Source of the DNA: Actinomycetes bacterium
GTDB lineage: Bacteria > Actinomycetota > Actinomycetes > Propionibacteriales > Nocardioidaceae
Assembly (NCBI GenBank): GCA_023252095.1
Contig: JAHEXN010000095.1
Coordinates: 1-10,897 of the forward strand
Length of the DNA stretch: 10,897 nucleotides
Reading direction: 5' to 3'
This document shows, piece after piece, positions 5,663 through 10,897 of the stretch (position 1 is the stretch's first letter; each line of letters starts with the position of its first letter). Position numbers and translations under genes: made by a program. The notes under the pieces are model-generated. The model saw only the letters and a program-made list of their open reading frames with translations. It was not told the origin of the DNA and did no database searches.

Positions 5663-6052
5663 TCAGCCCCGTGGCTCCAGGAACTCCAGCCTGTTGCCAA
5701 ACGGGTCCGCCGCGTAGAACCGGTCGTGGCCCGGGAACTCGGCGTCCCAGATCACCTCGACCCCGGCCGTGGCGAATGCCTCCGCCAGCTCGCGCAAGCC
5801 TTCCACCAGGATTCCCGGGTGTGCCTTGCGGGCTGCGACGAAGTCCTGCTCGACACCCAGATGGACCTCGAGACCCCCGCCGCGGAACCAGCAGCCGCCG
5901 CGCGCCGCCAGCACGGGAGGCTTCTCGAGCTCGTCCATCCCCAGGATCTCTCCCCAGAAGGCGCGGAACTCCCCCTCACCACCCGGCGTGATCGCGAGCT
6001 GTACGTGGTGGAGTCTGCTCAGGGCGAAGACCGAGGTCGTCATGCGGTCCAT
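5663..6052 (-). CDS. VOC-family (glyoxalase/bleomycin-resistance fold) protein
   Basis: This 129-residue protein has a single vicinal-oxygen-chelate module pair: LHHVQLAI (14-21) opens the first beta-alpha-beta-beta-beta unit, FWGEILGMDEL (32-42) and GGCWFRGGGLEVHLGVEQD (52-70) follow, and RFYAADPFGNRLEFLEP (111-127) ends the second. Candidate metal ligands are H16, H64 and E123. The fold is used by glyoxalases, dioxygenases and drug-binding proteins, and the sequence does not tell which applies here. It is the last gene of the minus-strand set, 13 bp after the GHKL stop, and ends 13 bp from the convergent MMPL stop, too close for a separate terminator. I chose ATG 6052, preceded by GGCGGGG; ATG 6043 (MTTSVFALSRL) is equally possible. 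Confidence 0.85.
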   Translation of the reverse strand: MDRMTTSVFALSRLHHVQLAITPGGEGEFRAFWGEILGMDELEKPPVLAARGGCWFRGGGLEVHLGVEQDFVAARKAHPGILVEGLRELAEAFATAGVEVIWDAEFPGHDRFYAADPFGNRLEFLEPRG

Positions 6053-6065
6053 CGTGCCCCGCCGG

Positions 6066-6668
6066 TCATGCCTCGGAGAACGCGACCGGCACGGGCGCCG
6101 CATGGAAGGCCGCGTGCAGGGCCGCGAGATCGATCTCCGGGTCGACCAGCGACGGGTCGAGGAGGAAGCGCACGGACGTGCCAGTGCTGCCATCGGACGC
6201 CGTGGACTCGGGCGCACCCGACGGAAGACCGTTCTCGTACCGCCGGCGCCATCCGCCCTCGGCGCGTCGGTTCGCGTGGACGAGCCAGGAGCTGAGCGAC
6301 GTCACGACCGACATGCCGTGCCGCACGAGGCCGTCGGGCAGCACCGGCGCATCTGCCCGCCCGAAGAACCGCAGGTCGCGGGTCGCCATGACGGGCTTGA
6401 CCATCGGGACGCCGTGGACGTCGAACCGGGTGTCTGTGCCCCGACCGTCGTCGAGCACCTCGATCGAGCCGTCGCCGTGACGCACGACATCGACACACGT
6501 CGTCGCGCCCTCGCGCGCCTCGTCGAGGGCGTACTCGACGACCTCGAGCACGAGGTGCGTGGCACCACTCGCACCGAGACGCGAGGCGTCAGTCCGGATC
6601 GCCTCGACGTGCGAGACGTCGACGTCAGCGGACCAGTCGTGCGTGGTCCGCAACCCCGGGATCGTCAA
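6066..6668 (-). CDS. Stand-alone GyrB-like GHKL ATPase-domain protein
   Basis: This 200-residue protein resembles only the N-terminal ATP-binding domain of DNA gyrase B; the transducer and Toprim domains are absent. Its numbering matches E. coli GyrB closely: E42, the catalytic base (LEVVEYALDEA, 41-51), D49-E50, D73-D74-G75-R76-G77 (the DDGRG adenine-contact motif), GVP near 86-88, and TGTSVRF (162-168, for TGTMVRF). Two features differ: the Mg-binding Asn46 is Tyr, and the ATP-lid motif GGLHGVGVSVVNALS is DGLVRHGMSVVTSLS (112-126). It may bind a nucleotide without normal hydrolysis. The start is TTG at 6668, overlapping the DUF3073 stop as TTGA, which implies translational coupling; AAGGA lies about 12 nt upstream. 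Its role is unknown. The fold assignment is fairly sure from motif order, the activity is not. Confidence 0.8.
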   Translation of the reverse strand: MTIPGLRTTHDWSADVDVSHVEAIRTDASRLGASGATHLVLEVVEYALDEAREGATTCVDVVRHGDGSIEVLDDGRGTDTRFDVHGVPMVKPVMATRDLRFFGRADAPVLPDGLVRHGMSVVTSLSSWLVHANRRAEGGWRRRYENGLPSGAPESTASDGSTGTSVRFLLDPSLVDPEIDLAALHAAFHAAPVPVAFSEA

Positions 6669-6862
6669 CTGGCGTCGCGGTCCTTGAACAGCTGTTCCAC
6701 GAGCTCAGGCTTCTCCGCGAGCTCGGCGTACTGATCAGGGATCGGTTCACCGTCCTCGCCGTGGAGCTCTCGCTGGAGGTCGCTGAAGTCCGGATCGAAG
6801 GTCCGGTACTTGAGATTGCGTGCAACCTTGGTCTGCTTGGCTTTCGCACGGCCGCGCCCCAT
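6665..6862 (-). CDS. DUF3073 family protein
   Basis: This is a small 65-residue protein with the typical DUF3073 start MGRGRAKAKQTKVARNLKYR, a strongly basic N-terminus, followed by an acidic C-terminal half (PDFSDLQRELHGEDGEPIPD, QYAELAEKPELVEQLFKD). Its function is not established; the basic segment suggests nucleic-acid or ribosome contact, which is inference only. Members occur throughout Actinobacteria, commonly next to purM. The ATG at 6862 is 7 nt after GAGGGGG (6876-6870), a strong ribosome site, so I prefer it to an upstream ATG at 6880. Its stop overlaps the start of the GHKL gene. It lies 73 bp after purM and has its own likely -10 element. Confidence 0.88.
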   Translation of the reverse strand: MGRGRAKAKQTKVARNLKYRTFDPDFSDLQRELHGEDGEPIPDQYAELAEKPELVEQLFKDRDAS

Positions 6863-6907
6863 GGGTCGACCCCCTCGCACAGTGATGATCAGTATGTCGT
6901 GCTGGCC

Positions 6908-6913
6908 AGCCTA
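6908..6913 (-). promoter_or_regulatory. Probable -10 element for the DUF3073 gene
   Basis: TAGGCT on the minus strand matches the actinobacterial TAGRRT-type -10 well and would give a leader of about 38 nt with the GAGGGGG site. A perfect palindrome GCTGGCCAGC (6901-6910) overlaps the -10 and the expected transcription start, so it could bind a regulator. No good -35 is visible. Confidence 0.45.
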
Positions 6914-6935
6914 CCGAATCATCCGTCGAGATGCG

Positions 6936-8015
6936 TCACGGGGTCGAGGTGTGTTCCCCCACCATGGTGACCGTGCCTCCGGCGCCGTGGACGCCAGCCT
7001 CGGCGACCTCCCCCGCGACCCAGGCCTCGACGCCGTGATCAGCGAGCAGTCGCACGGCCGCGTCGGCCGCGTCGGGCTCCACGAGGGCGATCATGCCAAC
7101 CCCCACGTTGAGCGCCTGCTCGAGCGCGGGACGCTCGACCCGACCGAGGTCGGCGACCAGGCCGAACATCGGGTCGGGCGTCCAGGTGGCGCGGTCGACG
7201 CGTACCGAGACCGACTCGGGGACGACGCGCTCGAGGTTGGCCGCAAGGCCACCGCCCGTGATGTGCGACATCGCGTGGACACCGCCGGCGCGCGCGAGCG
7301 CGAGGCACGGGAGCGTGTAGAGCTTCGTGGGCACCAGCAACGCCTCGCCGAGCGTCGTGCCGAGCTCGGGAACGTGACGGTCGAGCGACCAGCCGGCGCC
7401 CTCGCGGTTGCCACCACCGAAGAACACGTGGCGCACGAGCGAGTAGCCGTTGGAGTGCAGACCGGACGAGGCCATCGCGATGACAACGTCTCCGGGGCGC
7501 ACGAGCTCGCGGCCCAGCAGGTCGTCGGCCTCGACGACACCCGTGGTGGAGCCGGCGATGTCGTACTCGTCGGGGCTCAGGAGCCCGGGGTGCTCGGCGG
7601 TCTCGCCACCCAGCAGCGCCGTGCCGGACTCGGCACACGCCTCGGCGATGCCCTTGACGATCTGGGCGATGCGCTCGGGCACGACCTTGCCGCACGCGAT
7701 GTAGTCGGTCATGAAGAGCGGCTCGGCACCGCAGACCACGAGGTCGTCGACGAGCATGCCCACGAGGTCGAAGCCGATCGTGTCGTGCTTGTCCATGCGC
7801 TGCGCGATCTGGACCTTGGTGCCCACGCCGTCGGCAGAGGTGGCCAGCAGGGGTCGGCGGTAGTCCTTCAGCGCCGAGGCGTCGAACAACCCGGCGAATC
7901 CACCGATGCCGCCCACGACCTCGGGGCGACGGGCCTTCTCGACCCACGTCTTCATGAGCTCGACGGCGCGATCGCCCTCGGCGACGGAGACCCCGGCGGA
8001 CGCGTAGTCGGTCAC
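6936..8015 (-). CDS. purM: Phosphoribosylformylglycinamidine cyclo-ligase (AIR synthetase)
   Basis: This 359-residue cytosolic enzyme closes FGAM to AIR using ATP, the fifth step of de novo purine synthesis. The N-terminal part carries YASAGVSVAEGDRAV (4-18) and the ATP/substrate loop SADGVGTKVQIA (60-71). VCGAEPLFMTDYIACGK (94-110), GGETAEHPG, SSGLHSNGYSLVR and HITGGGLAANLERVVPE follow in the order usual for PurM. Length is normal for the family. The start is a GTG at 8015 that overlaps the purF stop as GTGA; GAAGGTGG lies a few bases upstream inside purF, so the two are translationally coupled. I see no strong terminator after its stop, so the transcript may continue into the DUF3073 gene. 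Confidence 0.97.
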   Translation of the reverse strand: MTDYASAGVSVAEGDRAVELMKTWVEKARRPEVVGGIGGFAGLFDASALKDYRRPLLATSADGVGTKVQIAQRMDKHDTIGFDLVGMLVDDLVVCGAEPLFMTDYIACGKVVPERIAQIVKGIAEACAESGTALLGGETAEHPGLLSPDEYDIAGSTTGVVEADDLLGRELVRPGDVVIAMASSGLHSNGYSLVRHVFFGGGNREGAGWSLDRHVPELGTTLGEALLVPTKLYTLPCLALARAGGVHAMSHITGGGLAANLERVVPESVSVRVDRATWTPDPMFGLVADLGRVERPALEQALNVGVGMIALVEPDAADAAVRLLADHGVEAWVAGEVAEAGVHGAGGTVTMVGEHTSTP

Positions 8016-9499
8016 TGGACCACCTTCAGGGTCGTGGTGTCGGCGGGCAGCTCCAGCAGGTGCTTGCCGATCAGGTCGTCCTCGGGGAGCGGAACGGGGT
8101 AGATGCCGTCGAAGCACGCCCGGCAGAGATTGTCCTTCGGCACGTTGGTGGCCTCGACGAGATCGTCGAGCTCGACGTACGACAGCGAGTCGGCGCCGAT
8201 CGACCGGCGGATCTCGTCGACGCTGATGCCGTTGGCAATGAGCTCGGCGCGGGAGGCGAAGTCGATGCCGTAGAAGCACGGCCACTTGACCGGCGGGCTC
8301 GAGATGCGCACGTGGACCTCAGCGGCGCCGAACTCGCGCAGCATGCGCACGAGCGCCCGCTGCGTGTTGCCGCGGACGATCGAGTCGTCGACCACGACGA
8401 GGCGCTTGCCGGCGACGACGTCACGCAGCGGGTTGAGCTTGAGGCGGATGCCGAGCTGACGAATGGTCTGCGAGGGCTGGATGAACGTGCGGCCCACGTA
8501 GGAGTTCTTGACCAGGCCGTGCCCGAACGGGATGCCCGACTCCGCGGCGTAGCCGATCGCGGCGGGCGTGCCCGACTCTGGCACGGGAATCACGAGATCG
8601 GCCTCGACCGGCGCCGTGCGGGCGAGCTTGCGACCGATGCGCTCGCGGACGCTGAACACGCGCTGGTCGTTGATCGTGGTGTCGGGCCGCGCGAGGTAGA
8701 CGTACTCGAAGATGCAGCCCTTGGGGGCCGGCTCGGCGAAGCGCTCGCTGCGCAGGCCGTTCTCGTCGACCGCGATGAACTCGCCCGGCTCGATCTCGCG
8801 GATGTAGGAGGCGCCCACGATGTCGAGCGCGGCGGTCTCGCTGGCCACGACCCAACCGCGCTCCAACCGGCCGAGCACGAGCGGGCGGATGCCCTGCGGG
8901 TCGCGGGCGGCGTAGAGCGTGTGCTCGTCCATGAAGACGAGCGAGAAGGCGCCCCGCACCTTCGGCAGGACCTCGAGCGCCGCCTCCTCGACCGAGCGGT
9001 CGCGGTAGGACGCGAGCAGGCTGGCCATCGCGGCGGTGTCGCTCGTGGCGGTCTCGTGCTGACGGCTCTCGCCCGCCGTGCGCTGGTCGAGCAGCTCGAC
9101 GAGCTCGGCGGTGTTGGTGAGGTTGCCGTTGTGGCCCAGGGCCACGGAGCCGGACGCCGTGGGGCGGAACGTGGGCTGCGCGTTCTGCCACACGCTGGAG
9201 CCGGTCGTGGAGTAGCGGGCGTGGCCGATCGCGATCTCGCCCTTGAGCGAGTCGAGCGTCGACTCGTCGAAGACCTGGCTCACGAGGCCCATGTCCTTGT
9301 AGACGAGGATCTGGCGGCCGTTGCTGACCGCGATGCCCGCCGACTCCTGGCCGCGGTGCTGCAGCGCGTACAGACCGAAGTAAGTCAGCTTCGCGACTTC
9401 CTCGCCCGGCGCCCAGACGCCGAAGACGCCGCAGGCGTCCTGAGGACCGCGATCCTGGGGATCGATGTCGTGGGTCAGAAGACCATCGCCGCGCGCCAC
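8012..9499 (-). CDS. purF: Amidophosphoribosyltransferase (glutamine PRPP amidotransferase)
   Basis: This 495-residue enzyme makes phosphoribosylamine from PRPP and glutamine, the first committed step of purine synthesis. After a propeptide (MARGDGLLTHDIDPQDRGPQDA) comes Cys23, the N-terminal nucleophile of the glutaminase domain (ACGVFGVW). HRGQESAGI and HARYSTTGSS are further glutaminase motifs. The PRPP loop VVVDDSIVRGNT lies at about 368-379. Four cysteines placed like the 4Fe-4S ligands of Bacillus subtilis PurF are all present: C262 (KGCIFEY), C408 (WPCFYGID), C459 and C462 (LCRAC). It is thus the propeptide, Fe-S type, expected to be oxygen sensitive. I chose GTG 9499 over GTG 9505 because a TACACT -10 box ends 7 nt before it, which would give a leaderless mRNA. 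Confidence 0.96.
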   Translation of the reverse strand: MARGDGLLTHDIDPQDRGPQDACGVFGVWAPGEEVAKLTYFGLYALQHRGQESAGIAVSNGRQILVYKDMGLVSQVFDESTLDSLKGEIAIGHARYSTTGSSVWQNAQPTFRPTASGSVALGHNGNLTNTAELVELLDQRTAGESRQHETATSDTAAMASLLASYRDRSVEEAALEVLPKVRGAFSLVFMDEHTLYAARDPQGIRPLVLGRLERGWVVASETAALDIVGASYIREIEPGEFIAVDENGLRSERFAEPAPKGCIFEYVYLARPDTTINDQRVFSVRERIGRKLARTAPVEADLVIPVPESGTPAAIGYAAESGIPFGHGLVKNSYVGRTFIQPSQTIRQLGIRLKLNPLRDVVAGKRLVVVDDSIVRGNTQRALVRMLREFGAAEVHVRISSPPVKWPCFYGIDFASRAELIANGISVDEIRRSIGADSLSYVELDDLVEATNVPKDNLCRACFDGIYPVPLPEDDLIGKHLLELPADTTTLKVVQ

Positions 9500-9506
9500 G
9501 TCCACC

Positions 9507-9512
9507 AGTGTA
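9507..9512 (-). promoter_or_regulatory. -10 element for leaderless purF transcript
   Basis: TACACT on the minus strand fits TANNNT and is followed by 7 nt and then GTG at 9499, placing the transcription start at the start codon itself. There is no -35 match. No purine riboswitch or PurR-like box is visible in the 91-bp divergent gap. Confidence 0.5.
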
Positions 9513-9577
9513 GGGCCGCGACCGAGGCCGGACTACCGCCCCACCGAGCCACACCGTGCGCGACGGACGCGGGTGGC

Positions 9578-9583
9578 TAGCCT
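9578..9583 (+). promoter_or_regulatory. -10 element for leaderless ZIP-like gene
   Basis: TAGCCT (plus strand) is followed by exactly 7 nt and then the ATG at 9591, the same geometry as the diverging purF promoter. No Shine-Dalgarno sequence is present, which agrees with a leaderless mRNA. No -35 match is visible. Confidence 0.5.
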
Positions 9584-9590
9584 CGGACGC

Positions 9591-10274
9591 ATGGCGATGG
9601 CCTTCTGGTTCGGGGTGGCGACGGCGGTACCGCTGGTGATCGGTGCGGCGGTCGGCCTGCGCTGGCAGCTGCCGACACCCGTGCTCGCGGTGCTCATGGC
9701 GTTCGGCGCGGGCACGCTCACCGCAGCGGCGTCAGAGGAGCTGTTCGGTCCGGCGTTCCGGTCCGAAGGTGTCCTGCTCGCCGGCGGGGCGCTGTTGCTC
9801 GGCGCCGGCGTCTACGTCGCCGCCAGCCATCTGCTCGACACGCGCCTGGGTGCCGCAGCTGCGGGCCCGGCGCTGCTGCTCGGGGCGGTCCTCGACGGCA
9901 TCCCCGAGAACATCGCGCTCGGGGTGGGTCTCGTCGAGGGTGGCAGCGTCGTGCTCCTCGTCGCGATCATCGTGGGCAACGTGCCCGAGGCCGTCAGCAG
10001 CGGCGCCCTGCTCGGACGCTCGAGCTTCGGCCACGCCCGGGCCCTGGGACTCTGGGTCGTCACGGGCGCAGTTCTCGTGGCCTGCACCGTGGGTGCCTAC
10101 GCGGCGTCGGACGTCATGAGCGGCACATCGATCGCGCTCGTGCAGGCCTTCGCCGGCGGCGCGACGATCGCGGTGCTGGCCGACACCCTGTTCCCGGAGG
10201 CCTACCGAGAGGGCGGCTGGTGGGTCGGTCTCGCGACCGCGTGCGGCTTCCTGACGGCGTTCGCCCTCGGCTGA
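9591..10274 (+). CDS. ZIP-like integral membrane protein
   Basis: This 227-residue protein is almost wholly hydrophobic, with about seven or eight membrane segments. The ZIP (zinc/iron permease) relationship rests on two half-conserved helix motifs: LDGIPENIALGVGL (D102, P105, E106, N107) in the place of TM4 HNxPEG, and VGNVPEAVSSG (N130, P132, E133) in the place of the TM5 motif. A final small-residue helix (FAGGATIAVLADTLFPEA) also resembles ZIP TM7-8. The usual metal-binding histidines are missing, so divalent-metal transport is possible but not shown. The gene diverges from purF and appears leaderless from ATG 9591; ATG 9597 is a minor alternative. No regulator or metal box is visible. 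Confidence 0.78.
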   Translation: MAMAFWFGVATAVPLVIGAAVGLRWQLPTPVLAVLMAFGAGTLTAAASEELFGPAFRSEGVLLAGGALLLGAGVYVAASHLLDTRLGAAAAGPALLLGAVLDGIPENIALGVGLVEGGSVVLLVAIIVGNVPEAVSSGALLGRSSFGHARALGLWVVTGAVLVACTVGAYAASDVMSGTSIALVQAFAGGATIAVLADTLFPEAYREGGWWVGLATACGFLTAFALG

Positions 10275-10314
10275 GCCGCTCGTTCGGTCTGCAGAAGCGC
10301 CGTCGTCTGGTCTG

Positions 10315-10773
10315 ATGGTGACCATGAGCGCTGATCAGGTCCATGTCGAACGCGTCATCGAGGCCCCCGCCTCCGCAATCTTCGCCGTCGTCGCCGACGC
10401 CTCGCGGCACCAGGAGATCGACGGCTCCGGCAGCGTGCAGGGCCTCAAGCGGCCGGGCGAGCCCCTACGGCTGGGCTCGGAGTTCGGCATGTCGATGAAG
10501 CAGGGCGTTCCCTACACGACCAAGAACGTCGTGGTCGAGTTCGAGCAGGACCGGCTCATCGCCTGGAAGACCACGGGCCTCGGCGGCCTGATCGGCGGTC
10601 GCATCTGGCGCTACGAGCTCGAGCCCTCGGGCACCGGCACGCTGGTCCGCGAGACGTGGGACGTCAGCCAGGACAAGCAGAAGCTCTTCCTGAAGAGGGG
10701 CTCGATGCCCGACAACACCGGCAAGGCGATGACCAAGACCCTCAAGCGGCTCGCCGAGCTGCTCGAGGACTGA
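10315..10773 (+). CDS. SRPBCC (START/Bet v 1-like) family protein
   Basis: This 152-residue soluble protein has the helix-grip fold that binds hydrophobic ligands. It begins VHVERVIEAPASAIFAVVADASRHQEIDGSGSVQ, the usual first strand and helices of polyketide-cyclase/dehydrase-like SRPBCC proteins. Beta strands FGMSMKQGVPYTTKNVVVEF, RLIAWKTTG, RIWRYELEPSGTGTLVRETWDVS follow, and a C-terminal helix (about 133-150, KAMTKTLKRLAELLED) ends it. There are no catalytic residues I can assign. The ATG at 10315 gives MVTMSADQ; the ATG at 10324 is as likely, because TCTGAT (10311-10316) lies 7 nt before it as a possible leaderless -10. It is followed after 8 bp by the DUF1772-like gene, so the two probably form an operon. 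Confidence 0.85.
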   Translation: MVTMSADQVHVERVIEAPASAIFAVVADASRHQEIDGSGSVQGLKRPGEPLRLGSEFGMSMKQGVPYTTKNVVVEFEQDRLIAWKTTGLGGLIGGRIWRYELEPSGTGTLVRETWDVSQDKQKLFLKRGSMPDNTGKAMTKTLKRLAELLED

Positions 10774-10781
10774 GCCCACCC

Positions 10782-10897
10782 GTGACCGAGCTGCTGCTCG
10801 GTGTGACGGCCCTGACCACGGGGCTCGTCGCCGGCCTGTTCGCGGGCTTCGCGTACGCCGTGATGCCGGGGTTGCGCCGCGCCGACGACGCGACGGT
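10782..10897 (+). CDS. DUF1772-like membrane protein, 5' part
   Basis: A GTG at 10782 opens a frame that runs off the window after 38 codons. The visible part (TELLLGVTALTTGLVAGLFAGFAYAVMPGLRRADDAT) is one hydrophobic helix followed by MPGLRRADD, which resembles the start of DUF1772 (anthrone-oxygenase-like) membrane proteins. It begins 8 bp after the SRPBCC stop. With so little sequence the family is a resemblance only. Confidence 0.6.
   Translation, partial: MTELLLGVTALTTGLVAGLFAGFAYAVMPGLRRADDAT

Noticed and set aside
3559..5700. 713-codon minus-strand open frame opposite the MMPL gene
   Set aside because: The translation is Gln/Asp/Arg/His-rich with no membrane or domain pattern, while the plus strand encodes a clear transporter.
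6053..6217. N-terminal extension of the VOC gene
   Set aside because: The added residues are antisense-like Arg/Ser/Pro sequence lying inside the GHKL gene; the fold begins at LHHVQLAI.
8016..8285. N-terminal extension of purM into purF
   Set aside because: The GTGA overlap gives the normal PurM N-terminus; the extension is an out-of-frame reading of purF.
8060..9580. 506-codon plus-strand open frame opposite purF
   Set aside because: Antisense to an unambiguous purF; the translation shows no recognisable fold.

Overview
The window looks like chromosomal DNA of a high-GC actinobacterium. The G/C-rich third codon positions, the GTG and TTG starts, the apparently leaderless promoters and the gene content (DUF3073, PGPGW membrane protein, a 360-residue valine dehydrogenase, purF-purM) fit the Nocardioidaceae (Nocardioides or Aeromicrobium type). 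The genus is an inference; no rRNA or marker gene here settles it.

Layout. 1-726 (+) is the 3' end of a membrane-anchored class III nucleotidyl cyclase gene. 791-1592 (+) is a tandem duplication of a PGPGW (TIGR02611-type) membrane protein gene: the first copy has lost 56 codons and carries an in-frame TGA, the second is intact. 1714-2796 (+) is a valine/leucine-type amino acid dehydrogenase. 2797-3082 is a convergent intergenic block packed with short repeats and hairpins. 3083-3574 (-) is a MarR regulator, diverging with a gap of only 5 bp from an MMPL/RND transporter at 3580-5649 (+). From 9499 down to 5663 the minus strand carries one close-packed set: purF, purM (GTGA overlap), DUF3073, a GyrB-like GHKL domain protein (TTGA overlap) and a VOC/glyoxalase-fold protein. 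9591-10274 (+) is a ZIP-like membrane protein diverging from purF, then an SRPBCC protein (10315-10773) and the start of a DUF1772-like membrane protein that runs off the window.

How the genes relate. PurF and PurM catalyse steps 1 and 5 of de novo purine synthesis and are translationally coupled. DUF3073 and the GHKL protein are coupled to each other and may share the purine transcript. The MarR regulator very probably controls the adjacent transporter and itself from a shared promoter. From memory, purF, purM, a DUF3073 gene and vdh are neighbours in Streptomyces coelicolor; here the same genes are present but the MarR, MMPL, VOC and GHKL genes lie between vdh and DUF3073.

No RNA gene, CRISPR array, phage or insertion sequence is visible. 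The items most worth a second look are the GyrB-like protein, which has lost the canonical Mg-binding Asn, the decayed tandem PGPGW copy, the shared 5-bp divergent promoter, and the structured convergent block with a nested inverted repeat that includes the marR stop codon.
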